Part shown: positions 27,901 through 35,429 of the stretch, one piece after another | Numbering within the stretch: the first letter of the stretch is position 1 | How the letters are laid out: the number at the start of each line of letters is the position of its first letter | Assembly (NCBI RefSeq): GCF_029937855.1 | Contig: NZ_JAPYPC010000011.1 | Span: 37,783-101,782, forward strand | DNA: 64,000 nt | Source: Christiangramia sp. | GTDB lineage: Bacteria; Bacteroidota; Bacteroidia; Flavobacteriales; Flavobacteriaceae | Direction: 5' to 3' | Made by a program: the position numbers and the translations under genes | Notes under the pieces: model-generated | Database searches by the model: none | What the model was told of the DNA's origin: nothing | What the model saw: only the letters and a program-made list of their open reading frames with translations

Positions 27901-28425
27901 GCGATTCAGCTTATTATCAATAAAGAATTAGGACTTGCTAAAAATGAAAATCCAATTCAGGGATCATTTATTATAGAAGAGCTAACAGATCTTGTTGAAG
28001 AAGCTGTACTTACAGAATTTGACAGAATTACCGAAAGAGGTGGAGTGCTTGGGGCAATGGAAACCATGTACCAACGAGGAAAGATACAGGAAGAAAGTCT
28101 TTATTATGAAACTTTAAAACATAATGGGGAGTATCCAATTATCGGGGTAAATACTTTTTTGAGCTCTACGGGTTCTCCAACGGTTACGCCGGGTGAAGTG
28201 ATCAGGGCTACGGAAGAGGAAAAGGAACATCAGATCAAAACCTTAGAAACTTTGCACAAAGCAAAAGAATCTAAAGCCGATAAAACCCTGGAAAAGATTA
28301 AGAAAGCAGCAGTGAACAATGAAAATTTATTTGAAGAACTGATGGAAGCCACCAAGGTTTGTTCACTTGGACAGATCACTCATGCTTTATTTGAAGTAGG
28401 AGGGCAGTATAGAAGAAATATGTAA
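24970..28425 (+). CDS. icmF: Fused isobutyryl-CoA mutase (IcmF type), B12-dependent
   Basis: A 1151-residue three-part enzyme. Residues 1-150 are the B12-binding domain with the DxH motif (DGHDAAI, His25). Residues about 190-420 are a MeaB-like GTPase chaperone with P-loop [11 protein letters not shown] at 200-210 and NKFD as the base-specificity motif. Residues about 560-1151 are the acyl-CoA mutase TIM barrel. IcmF interconverts isobutyryl- and n-butyryl-CoA, and some members also isovaleryl/pivalyl-CoA. Positions matching Tyr89 and Arg207 of methylmalonyl-CoA mutase are Tyr599 and Gln800; Gln is IcmF-like, Tyr is the mutase-like residue. The gene is monocistronic. A separate meaB at 57.7 kb suggests the genome also has a classical methylmalonyl-CoA mutase. 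Confidence 0.93.
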   Translation: MEQQNPYKPKNKIRIVTAASLFDGHDAAINIMRRIIQATGVEVIHLGHDRSVEEVVNCAIQEDAQAIAMTSYQGGHTEYFKYMYDLLNEKGAGNIKVFGGGGGVILPEEIKELMDYGIDRIYSPDDGREMGLQGMINDMIKRVDNEVPDLKNPDKVSENLSKKDVNTISRLISLAENRHEEFDKFFNRNDFDSEKTPVLGITGTGGSGKSSLVDELVRRFLMDFPEKHIGIVSVDPSKKKTGGALLGDRIRMNSINHERVYMRSLATRQANLALSKYVAEAVDVLKASGYDLIILETSGIGQSDTEILDHSDVSLYVMTPEFGAATQLEKIDMLDFADLVAINKFDKRGAQDALRDVKKQYQRNHQLWHSDAETLPVFGTIASQFNDPGMNTLYKSIMDEVEEKTKSGLSSTFEISKEMSEKIFVIPPKRTRYLSEIAENNRSYDEKASAQVDVAQRLYGIYKTIETVAGIKTEFGEDQQKYLDKNGIDQDGIYDIAEESQNDFLKLLFAEFDKIKMDLDPYNWEMILAWNNKVTKYREPVYSFKVRDKEIKIETHTESLSHTQIPKVALPKYKAWGDILLWCLQENVPGEFPYTAGLYPFKRTGEDPTRMFAGEGGPERTNRRFHYVSQGLPAKRLSTAFDSVTLYGNDPDHRPDIYGKIGNSGVSICCLDDAKKLYSGFDLADAMTSVSMTINGPAPMLLGFFMNAAIDQNCEKYIKENRLEDRVEAKLKELYDDNNIDRPQYRGDLPEGNNGLGLMLLGLTGDQVLPTEVYEKIKAETISVVRGTVQADILKEDQAQNTCIFSTEFALRLMGDVQEYFIEEKVRNFYSVSISGYHIAEAGANPITQLAFTLANGFTYVEYYLSRGMDINKFGPNLSFFFSNGVDPEYAVIGRVARRIWSKALKHKYGANSRAQMLKYHIQTSGRSLHAQEIDFNDIRTTLQALYAIYDNCNSLHTNAYDEAITTPTEASVRRAMAIQLIINKELGLAKNENPIQGSFIIEELTDLVEEAVLTEFDRITERGGVLGAMETMYQRGKIQEESLYYETLKHNGEYPIIGVNTFLSSTGSPTVTPGEVIRATEEEKEHQIKTLETLHKAKESKADKTLEKIKKAAVNNENLFEELMEATKVCSLGQITHALFEVGGQYRRNM

Positions 28426-28434
28426 GCAGAGAGC

Positions 28435-28505
28435 CAACTTTCCAGCTTCGGTTGGAAAGTTGTGCGAATCGCTTATCCCGATAAGCAAAGCGATATCGGG
28501 ATCTA
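28435..28505 (+). terminator. Paired hairpins downstream of icmF
   Basis: A perfect 10-base stem CAACTTTCCA/TGGAAAGTTG (28435-28444 with 28453-28462) begins 10 bases after the icmF stop. It is followed by competing stems GCTTAT/ATAAGC, ATCGCTT/AAGCGAT and CCCGATA/TATCGGG (about 28469-28501). No run of T follows either hairpin, so classic Rho-independent termination is uncertain. Confidence 0.5.
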
Positions 28506-28620
28506 TTCCCTGAATCTTTCTTTTTGTTGTTGTCCAGAATAATCCTTAGGGTCGTTTAAAAGCTACTGGATATTTTCAAATATTTTTTATGTGAGGAGAA
28601 GATAATCCAGGAAACCATTC

Positions 28621-29094
28621 CTATTTTTCAATCTTTCTTTTTAGGCGTTGAATTGCTCTGTGAACCGTCATGTCTGACACCTTATAATTTTCTGCGATTT
28701 TTGAAATGGGAATGCCTTTGCTGTGGCTTACCAGGGCAGAATAGGTTTGATCTTTTGTTAATTTACTCAATTTAAGGTCGTTCTCAAATTTTCGCTCTTT
28801 CGAAATTACATGCGCTTTACTCCAATAGAGATTGTCTGGATGTAGGTTGTGAATGTTACCATCTTTGTAGGTAGCATAGTGCCGTCCCTTAGGCATATAT
28901 CCGGTGTAAGTTTCGAGTATTAATTTTGGAACCGAATAGTGAGAACGCTTAAAATAGACCCTTTTCATCAATCTTCCGGTTCTTCCTTTAAAATCTCTAA
29001 TATTCAGCAGTTTACCTTTGTATTTCAGCTCGGAACCATCTGCCTTGATCTCTAATTCTTCAAACTTAGGATGTCGCTTCCATAAATCACTCAT
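28621..29094 (-). CDS. HNH-like domain protein with C-terminal helix-turn-helix
   Basis: A 157-residue basic protein. Residues about 50-93 follow the layout of phage-type HNH nucleases (VPKLILETYTGYMPKGR...YKDGNIHNLHPDNLYW), matching 'vHrLV...F.g..P.g..vnH.DGn..NN...NL.W'. The usual first histidine (before RLV) and the His before DG are not present (Tyr instead), so nuclease activity is doubtful. Residues about 112-155 form a helix-turn-helix resembling Hin/homeodomain types (GIPISKIAENYKVSDMTVHRAIQRL). It may be a DNA-binding regulator derived from a nuclease. No operon partner; downstream gene spacing is 195 bases. Confidence 0.6.
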   Translation of the reverse strand: MSDLWKRHPKFEELEIKADGSELKYKGKLLNIRDFKGRTGRLMKRVYFKRSHYSVPKLILETYTGYMPKGRHYATYKDGNIHNLHPDNLYWSKAHVISKERKFENDLKLSKLTKDQTYSALVSHSKGIPISKIAENYKVSDMTVHRAIQRLKRKIEK

Positions 29095-29245
29095 ACTTCA
29101 ATAGTTAAGTTTGAACTTAAGTTTGATAAAAGTTAATGTAAAAATAGGAAAAATCCGGATGAGCCTTATTTGGAACAAACTTTTTTATGAAATAGGAAGT
29201 TGAACCTGTACTTTCTATAAGTTTCTAATATATGGAAATAGAGTC

Positions 29246-29644
29246 TTAAAGAGTCAATCTCCAGACCCGTTGAAGTTTTTTAAATTTTTGAAGTTCCTTG
29301 CGTAAAAGACAGACGAATTCCCGTCCATTACTATTAGCCGACTCTAATTTTTCACAATTTTTTGAAAGCCGATCTGTTAAATGTCCTACCGCACTTACAT
29401 ATTGGCTTCGTGCTTCCTGGAAGAATTCATTTTCAGCTTTTATTATATTAGGAATAAGTGAATTGGAGTGTCTAATGATATCTCCGGTAAAATAGACATA
29501 TTTATCTTCCTTTCCACTTTCATTCAACCCGGCAAGGTCAGGTACCAGATAATCGGAGACATGCCTGGACAGGAACATAATTTCGCGAGCCTTAAAATAA
29601 AGAGCCAGTCGAGGATTATCTGAATTAGCTGAAAAAGAAGGCAT
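29246..29644 (-). CDS. Hypothetical helical protein, 132 residues
   Basis: A 132-residue cytoplasmic protein predicted mostly helical, with no signal peptide. A conserved-looking patch YFTGDIIRHSNSL in the middle and LQRVWRLTL at the end suggest a real gene, but no family was recognised. It is divergent from the Lrp-like gene 113 bases away and points toward the HNH-like gene, 150 bases downstream, on the same strand. The start ATG is the first possible one. Function unknown. Confidence 0.65.
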   Translation of the reverse strand: MPSFSANSDNPRLALYFKAREIMFLSRHVSDYLVPDLAGLNESGKEDKYVYFTGDIIRHSNSLIPNIIKAENEFFQEARSQYVSAVGHLTDRLSKNCEKLESANSNGREFVCLLRKELQKFKKLQRVWRLTL

Positions 29645-29757
29645 CTGCTTTAATTTTCTTCTAAATTACTATTCAGGAGGTTTACTTTACTTTAAATTTA
29701 ATAGCTAAATGTGGAAAATTATTTAAATTTAAACGAAAACAAATCAAAAAACCTTAA

Positions 29758-30216
29758 ATGTATCTGGATAAACTAAACTGGGCAATTTTAGAGGAATTGC
29801 AGGAAAATGCAAGAGCCTCTTTTTCTGAAATAGGAAGAAAAGTAGGACTTACTTCACCGGCTGTAGCAGAAAGAGTTAAAAAAATGGAAGATTCTGGGGT
29901 GATTGGTTCTTATAAAGTAAACATTTCCCATCAAAAAGCGGGATATCAGCTTAGGGCGGTAATAACGCTTCGGGCATTCACCGGAAGGTTAAAAGCATTT
30001 CTGGAAACTGTGAACAGTTTTAAAGAAGTGATTAATTGTTATAGGATAACCGGTAACGAGAACATTATTATGGAAGTAATCCTTCACGATCAGGAACACC
30101 TTGAAAAACTTATAGACAGATTAATTACCTATGGAGAGACCAGAACCCATATAGTTCTTTCAAATGTAGTGGAAGATGCTCCGGTAAAACAGCGTATTGA
30201 TCATAATAAGCCCTGA
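29758..30216 (+). CDS. Lrp/AsnC family transcriptional regulator
   Basis: A 152-residue Lrp-type regulator. The N-terminal winged helix reads LDKLNWAILEELQENARAS...GRKVGLTSPAVAERVKKMEDSGVI, typical of AsnC/Lrp. The C-terminal RAM ligand-binding domain follows (AVITLRAFTGRLKAFLETV, then CYRITGNENIIMEV with the usual 'G..D/N..l.v' turn). Such proteins form octamers and respond to amino acids. The target is not evident; the divergent hypothetical gene is a possible candidate. The ATG start follows directly after an A-rich stretch. Confidence 0.93.
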   Translation: MYLDKLNWAILEELQENARASFSEIGRKVGLTSPAVAERVKKMEDSGVIGSYKVNISHQKAGYQLRAVITLRAFTGRLKAFLETVNSFKEVINCYRITGNENIIMEVILHDQEHLEKLIDRLITYGETRTHIVLSNVVEDAPVKQRIDHNKP

Positions 30217-30373
30217 GTGTTGTTAAAACTATTCTATTTTGAAAATGGAAATTAACAACTCATTACCAACTTCTTTTTTTTTAGTTAAAAGGAATCCAAT
30301 TGTAATTTTATTATGAATGTTACGTCTAATCTGTACTTAAATTTGTTTCAAAATAGAAAGCTAAGAAAGAGCT

Positions 30374-30571
30374 ATGAAAAAGAAGACATTATTATTTTTA
30401 GTACTTGCATTAATAACAGGAATTGTTGGTTTCACAGGATTATCCTTTGACGGTATTGAAGTGATACGAGTCATGTTCCTGATTTTTGCAGATCTATTGG
30501 TGATTTCACTACTGGCAAAGTTATTTTTTCGTGAAAAACCTAAAGTGAAATATCAGCCAGTAAATAAATAA
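30374..30571 (+). CDS. Small membrane protein, DUF1328-like
   Basis: A 65-residue protein with two hydrophobic helices, LLFLVLALITGIVGFTGLSF and VMFLIFADLLVISLLAKLFF. The layout, including the GF.G turn after the first helix and the I..ILF.iF..lf.iSL.. phrase in the second, resembles DUF1328 (YtjA) proteins, which are often stress-induced. The TAAATTTG at 30338-30345 is a likely -7 element 28 bases before the start, and a strong terminator follows 25 bases after the stop, so it is transcribed alone. Confidence 0.7.
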   Translation: MKKKTLLFLVLALITGIVGFTGLSFDGIEVIRVMFLIFADLLVISLLAKLFFREKPKVKYQPVNK

Positions 30572-30596
30572 AAAGGTATATAAATTTCAAAATTGG

Positions 30597-30625
30597 AACC
30601 CGTTGTTTTTACAATGGGTTTTTTT
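30597..30625 (+). terminator. Terminator of the small membrane protein gene
   Basis: AACCCGTTGT pairs with ACAATGGGTT (one G-T pair) around TTTT and is followed by TTTTTT. It closes the one-gene unit at 30374-30571. Confidence 0.88.
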
Positions 30626-30675
30626 ATGGAATAATTAATGATGCAATTCATATATTTAAGCATATTCTTATAATT

Positions 30676-32094
30676 ATGAAAAGATTATTATTGGCAATTT
30701 TTACTATTGCTAGTTTTTCCAATTTAGCCGCACAGGAATATAGGATCGTTAAAGGTGGAGTTACAGATTCACTTCCAATTCCATCGGGTACCTCAGATAC
30801 CTATGCCCTTTATGCGCCTACAAATTATTCAGCAGAGCAAAAGTGGCCCGTCGTATTTGTGTTTGATCCTAAAGGTAGAGGGGCTACCACTGCAAACCTT
30901 TTCAGAGTTGCTGCAGAAAATCAAAAATATCTTATAGCTTCTTCCAATATCAATCTAACTTCCAAACCCATAGACAGTATTATTCAAACCGCAACTGCGA
31001 TGATGAATAGCGTGCTGAATTCTTTTCCTGTTGATCCCGGCATGGTGTATACTGCCGGTTTGGGAGAGGGTGCACAGGTGGGTTCGGCATTACCATTAAT
31101 CTACAAACAAATGGCAGGGGTTATGGCTATTGGCAATTCCTTTGTGAATCCAAATTATCTTGATAGAAATAATCCATATATGTTTATTGGGATTGCCGGA
31201 GATAAGGATTATATGGTATATGAAATAGAAAATTACCTTCGGTTTTATGACAATCAGGATTTCACTACAGATGTTTATTATTTCGATGGTAAGGAGGACG
31301 AATGGCCAAATCCTTCTGTTATAACCAATGCCATGTCTGGTTTTACCCTGGAAGCAATCAAAAACGGAAAACGTACTAAAGAAGAAGATTTTATTCAGAA
31401 ACTTTATGAAGATGAAATTGCTTATGTTGAAACCTTAAGAAGAACACGTAATTATTATGCTGCATCAGAGAAATTAGACAGGATGGAGGAGAAATATGAG
31501 CGGTTTGGTTATGAAGATGAGATTAAGGAAAGAAAAAAAGCTATTAAAAAAACCGATGGGTTTAAATCCCAGCGAAGGGACTTCAGAGAAGCTACTTCCT
31601 TTGAAAAACAACAACAGGCAGAATATGAATATTTGCTAATCAATGATATAATGACCTCCAATTTTCAGAATATAGGCTGGTGGGCATATCAGGTAGATGA
31701 ACTGGAAAAACTAAAAGAGAATTCAAATGAAGCAAAGTCAAATATGGCCTATAGACTGTTGGGATATCTTGATTTTGTTTCTAAAAAAGAATTTGATAAT
31801 ATCGTAAAATCCAATGCTTCTATAGATACCAAAATATTCATTAGCGTTCTTAGAACTGCAATTAATAAAGAAGACCCGGAGGCCTATTTTAAAATTATTT
31901 CGTTGGCTTCGAATGATGGCGACTATGAAACCGCATTACTTTACCTGGAAGATCTTCTTAAAACCGGTTATTCAGACATGGAATCACTCTATAATATAGA
32001 TGGCGCATTAGATTTACAGTTCTCCCCTGAATATAATAAGATCGTAAAACAATATCTGGGTGAATCTAAATTCTTCGATGATAAAGTGGAATAG
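30676..32094 (+). CDS. Secreted alpha/beta-hydrolase-fold protein lacking the nucleophile, with helical repeat C-terminus
   Basis: A 472-residue protein with a signal peptide (ending NLAAQ). Residues 30-230 resemble an alpha/beta hydrolase of the esterase/dienelactone hydrolase type (YALYAPTNY, WPVVFVFDPKGRGATT). At the nucleophile elbow the motif is GLGEG (residues 128-132) where GxSxG is expected, so the catalytic serine is replaced by Gly130. Residues about 250-470 are helical and repeat-like, probably TPR-related, ending with a YETALLYLEDLLKTGY repeat. It is therefore likely a binding or structural protein of the periplasm. It converges on the MFS gene with a 2-base gap. Confidence 0.72.
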   Translation: MKRLLLAIFTIASFSNLAAQEYRIVKGGVTDSLPIPSGTSDTYALYAPTNYSAEQKWPVVFVFDPKGRGATTANLFRVAAENQKYLIASSNINLTSKPIDSIIQTATAMMNSVLNSFPVDPGMVYTAGLGEGAQVGSALPLIYKQMAGVMAIGNSFVNPNYLDRNNPYMFIGIAGDKDYMVYEIENYLRFYDNQDFTTDVYYFDGKEDEWPNPSVITNAMSGFTLEAIKNGKRTKEEDFIQKLYEDEIAYVETLRRTRNYYAASEKLDRMEEKYERFGYEDEIKERKKAIKKTDGFKSQRRDFREATSFEKQQQAEYEYLLINDIMTSNFQNIGWWAYQVDELEKLKENSNEAKSNMAYRLLGYLDFVSKKEFDNIVKSNASIDTKIFISVLRTAINKEDPEAYFKIISLASNDGDYETALLYLEDLLKTGYSDMESLYNIDGALDLQFSPEYNKIVKQYLGESKFFDDKVE

Positions 32095-32096
32095 AA

Positions 32097-33302
32097 TTAA
32101 ACGGCTTCTTTTTTTAGCAATCCTTTTAAAATTATAAGCAATCCGCAGGCAGCAATTGCCAGTATTAGCATGGTGTACCAGGTAAATTTAAAACCAAAAT
32201 TATCTATGAGCTGCATTCCTGAGTTATGGCCAAAAATATGACTTACGGAAAATGCTATGCTATAAAGAGCCATATAGGAACCTCTTTTTTTTCCGTCAGA
32301 TCTGTTCAGGGCAAAGCTGTTTGAAAACGGAAATGCAATCATTTCCCCTAGAGTCACCAGTAACATTCCTATAATTAATACTCCTGTCCAATCGGTTAAA
32401 TTGATTACCAGAAAACTGATCCCAGATAATATCGTTCCTAATATTACATAGGCTATGGCAGAATGCTTTCGATTTTCTAAAAATTTTATGAGGGGCATTT
32501 CAAAAAGGAAGATCGTTAATCCGTTTAATCCTAATAGCAGCCCTATTTCAAATTCATCTAATTGATGAAAATTCGCATAATACAGGGGCATGGTAGAAAA
32601 ATATTGGATGAAAATAAATCCAAAGATCATCATTGCCAGGATAAAGATTAGGTATAATTTATCACTCATGGCAGTTCTGGTCTGTACTATGATATCTTCG
32701 GGCTCTTCTTTTGCCCTTTTAGGATGTAAAAGTTTTAGAAGTAAAATTCCTGCTGCTAAACAGGTGAGCCCATCTATCCAGAAAAGTCCGCTATAACCTG
32801 CAGTGGCAATAATCAATCCACCTACTGCCGGACCCGCAGAAAAACCCAAATTTATGGCCAACCTAATCAAGGTAACAGATCTGGTTCTATTTTCTGGTTT
32901 GCTATAGGCGTTAATTGCTACGAAAACTGCTGGTCTAAAAATATCTGCCACCGTCATCACCAGGTAGATTCCGAGGCATATGGACCAAAATGACGAAGGA
33001 AACTGTAGTAGAACAAATAATACTGAAGATAAAATTAGGCTTATTACCATGGTTTTGTAATGGCCTATCTTATCAGTAAGTTTTCCGCCAAGCCATGAAC
33101 CAGTGACAGATCCAAGTCCGAAAAAGCTGAGTATCCATCCTACTTCTTCCAGGCTAAAACCCCTGCTTTTAGTAAGATAAAGCGATAGGAATGGGATGAC
33201 CATAGTTCCCGCTCTATTAATCAGGGTAATAAGGGACAGGAGCCAGATTTCTTTTCTTAATCCTCCGAAGGATTCAAAATATGATCTAAATAATTTTTTC
33301 AT
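32097..33302 (-). CDS. MFS transporter
   Basis: A 401-residue major facilitator protein starting at ATG 33302; the longer frame would need a TTG 18 bases upstream, which is less likely. About twelve helices are seen. The loop 2-3 motif GSWLGGKLTDKIGHYKTMVISL is the MFS signature A, and motif C-like glycines occur in RLAINLGFSAGPAVGGLI. This combination is found in drug/proton antiporters of the YdeE/MdtH group, but substrate cannot be told. It is monocistronic, divergent from a DUF1684 gene 78 bases away. Confidence 0.9.
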   Translation of the reverse strand: MKKLFRSYFESFGGLRKEIWLLSLITLINRAGTMVIPFLSLYLTKSRGFSLEEVGWILSFFGLGSVTGSWLGGKLTDKIGHYKTMVISLILSSVLFVLLQFPSSFWSICLGIYLVMTVADIFRPAVFVAINAYSKPENRTRSVTLIRLAINLGFSAGPAVGGLIIATAGYSGLFWIDGLTCLAAGILLLKLLHPKRAKEEPEDIIVQTRTAMSDKLYLIFILAMMIFGFIFIQYFSTMPLYYANFHQLDEFEIGLLLGLNGLTIFLFEMPLIKFLENRKHSAIAYVILGTILSGISFLVINLTDWTGVLIIGMLLVTLGEMIAFPFSNSFALNRSDGKKRGSYMALYSIAFSVSHIFGHNSGMQLIDNFGFKFTWYTMLILAIAACGLLIILKGLLKKEAV

Positions 33303-33380
33303 GGTTGGTGTCTGCTTCAAAATTAAATTAAATTTTGACGGTATTAATCATTAATTTTAATCCTTTGAAGAAGCCCAATT

Positions 33381-33995
33381 ATGTATAAAACAAAGCTTTT
33401 AATTTTATTCTTTTTTAGTTGTTTTTGCAGTGAAATGCAAACACAGGAGAAAGCATTTATCGACAGTTCCAGGGAATTTCAGGATGAATTAAATAGGGAA
33501 TATGCCAATCCTGAAGAATCTCCATTAGAGGATAAAGATTTAAAAGAATTTCGAGGTCTGGATTTCTTTGAAATCAATCCAGATTATATCGTAAAAGCTG
33601 AATTCGTTAGAACGCCCGCAGAGTCTCCTTTTCGTATGAAGACCAGTACAGACAGAATGCCTGTGTATGTGAAGTACGGCGAGCTTTATTTTAATTTAAA
33701 AGGAAAGGATTTTAAACTGAACCTCTATCAGAACCAGGAGTTGACCCAGGATCCGGAATATTTTAATTATTTGTTTCTGCCTTTTACAGATCTAACAAAC
33801 GGGGAAAGTACTTATGGTGGTGGAAGATATATAGATTTCAGGATTCCGGAATCTAAGGAAGTGATTCTAGACTTCAATAAGGCTTATAATCCTTATTGTG
33901 CTTATAGCGGCAAATATTCCTGTCCCATTCCACCTGAAGAAAATGATTTGGAGATAGAAATATTTGCCGGTGTGAAGGCATTTAAAGCTTATTGA
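33381..33995 (+). CDS. Secreted DUF1684 family protein
   Basis: A 204-residue protein with a signal peptide (cleavage near EMQTQ). The DUF1684 signature is in the C-terminal part: LFLPFTDLTNGESTYGGGRY, IDFRIPES, then DFNKAYNPYCAYSGKYSCPIPP with its conserved asparagine, tyrosine and cysteine pattern. The family is common in Bacteroidota and its role is unknown. It abuts the convergent porin gene with no spacer (33995 and 33996), so transcripts from the two must overlap or stop inside each other. Confidence 0.9.
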   Translation: MYKTKLLILFFFSCFCSEMQTQEKAFIDSSREFQDELNREYANPEESPLEDKDLKEFRGLDFFEINPDYIVKAEFVRTPAESPFRMKTSTDRMPVYVKYGELYFNLKGKDFKLNLYQNQELTQDPEYFNYLFLPFTDLTNGESTYGGGRYIDFRIPESKEVILDFNKAYNPYCAYSGKYSCPIPPEENDLEIEIFAGVKAFKAY

Positions 33996-35087
33996 TTAGA
34001 AAGCATAGATGGCTGCAAGTACAAAGGATGATAAATTGTCTGTAGCCTCCAAGTCCTTATTTAAGAAAACGTCTTCAGAAATACTGTCAAGTCGTAATTC
34101 CGGTTTGATGATAAGGCCTCCAACCGTATAACTTCCGGTTAAGGTAAAATCCAGTGCTCTTACATCGGCCCCATAAACCGGGCCTCCATCTTCAAGCTCT
34201 TTAAAATATTCCGCTCTAAGTCCAAGTCCAAAATTATCAGAGAGGCTTAATTGCGGATAAAGGGCAGCACCATAAAAGCCTATTCCATCAGTATCCTGAT
34301 ATGTTCCGTTGAATCCTAAATAGAAAGTTTCGGTAAGGTCCCATCCAGTGGTAAGATCAATCTGGAATAAAGCATCGTCTGAAAGTGATTGTTCCCCGTA
34401 GATTAAATTTAAAAAAGCACTACCATAAGCGTTGGAGTATCCCAGTTGTCCCCCGAAGGAATATTTTCCAATAGGATTAAATTCAGTATAATCGGTAGGA
34501 TTCATAACCGCCAGCATTCCTGTCCAGTGAGCATCAAAGCTGAAATCTGCTTTTAGCCCGGTATGCGAAAATGGGCCGTATGAAAACATATAAGAGGTGG
34601 AGTAGTTAAAATTACCTACAGGCGAAATCACTTCATATCCCAGAAAAGTATTCCAGTTACCCAAAGTAAATTTTAAGGCATCATTTACTTTATAATAGGC
34701 ATATAACTGATTCACGATATTGGTAGAAGGTTGTGATAAGAATACGGCATCTTCACCTCTTGGACCAAAGACAAGATCGGCCACGAAACCTACTTTGTCC
34801 CTTTCATAACCAAGGATAACATTGGCCATGCCTATGGCAAATCCAGGATCGTTAGCAAAAGAAGAAGCAGGTGCCTGCGGGGATCCAATTAATAGATCAG
34901 GTTCTGCAGAACTATATTCTTCTTTATTCAAGCCGTTGAAATTAGTTCTAAAATAGGCATCTACGCTACCGCTTATGGTGAAAGTTGACGTAGCCTCTTC
35001 TTCCTGTGCAATTAAGGAAGAAGTTGTAAAGGCTACAGGTAGTAAAAAGAGAAATTTCACTAATTTTGAAGTTGTAATTGCTTTCAT
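33996..35087 (-). CDS. Outer-membrane beta-barrel porin of the bbp2 (OmpL-like) family
   Basis: A 363-residue protein with a signal peptide (ending SLIAQ) and alternating hydrophobic strands to a terminal aromatic residue (AAIYAF), as expected for an outer-membrane barrel. The opening ISGSVDAYFRTNFN and the block IGMANVILGYERDKVGFVADLVFGPRGE, with QLYAYYKVNDALKFTLGNWNTFLGYEV, fit the putative beta-barrel porin-2 family. It lies downstream of glnK-amtB on the same strand, 342 bases from amtB, with a repeat element in between. A role in ammonium or nitrogen-compound entry is inferred from position only. Confidence 0.85.
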   Translation of the reverse strand: MKAITTSKLVKFLFLLPVAFTTSSLIAQEEEATSTFTISGSVDAYFRTNFNGLNKEEYSSAEPDLLIGSPQAPASSFANDPGFAIGMANVILGYERDKVGFVADLVFGPRGEDAVFLSQPSTNIVNQLYAYYKVNDALKFTLGNWNTFLGYEVISPVGNFNYSTSYMFSYGPFSHTGLKADFSFDAHWTGMLAVMNPTDYTEFNPIGKYSFGGQLGYSNAYGSAFLNLIYGEQSLSDDALFQIDLTTGWDLTETFYLGFNGTYQDTDGIGFYGAALYPQLSLSDNFGLGLRAEYFKELEDGGPVYGADVRALDFTLTGSYTVGGLIIKPELRLDSISEDVFLNKDLEATDNLSSFVLAAIYAF

Positions 35088-35176
35088 AATGACATTGATT
35101 AATAATTTGATTTAATATTTGGTTTTGCGACCGGATTGATCTTCTATTGATCATACATTGAAGTGATTATTGTATA

Positions 35177-35206
35177 CGGAGCGTTTGGAGGAACGCTCCG
35201 TTTTTT
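35177..35206 (+). terminator. Strong hairpin with plus-strand T-run between porin and amtB
   Basis: CGGAGCGTT (35177-35185) and AACGCTCCG (35192-35200) form a perfect stem, followed by TTTTTT on the plus strand. No plus-strand gene lies upstream within reach, and on the minus strand the following bases are not T-rich. It may still end the amtB transcript, or it may serve an unannotated plus-strand RNA. Confidence 0.6.
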
Positions 35207-35256
35207 GTTTTAATTCTACAAATTTCCCGGCGACTCTGCCCCTGGATTTATGCTTT

Positions 35257-35420
35257 ACTTCTCCCTTGGGAGAGGTCGGAACTGCTATTTCGCAGTTTCG
35301 GGTGAGGGGAAATAAAAAATTTCGGATTTTGGCAGGGATGCTAAAGTGATACCGATCACCATCGGAAATACTTCTACAGCTTGTCCGGGGAATAGTAGGT
35401 TCCAAGAAATTTTTTATTCC
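35257..35420. repeat. Three-hairpin interspersed repeat, copy 2
   Basis: This matches copy 1 at 7688-7842: CTTCTCCC/GGGAGAGG, then GGAACTGC/GCAGTTTC, then the third stem with core TTGGCA/TGCTAA. It then shares CTACAGCTT, AGTAG and AAGAAA-TTTTTATTCC. It has a 12-base insertion near 35355. Pair changes keep the stems. It sits 10 bases from the end of amtB. Confidence 0.75.
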
Positions 35421-35429
35421 ACATTGATA

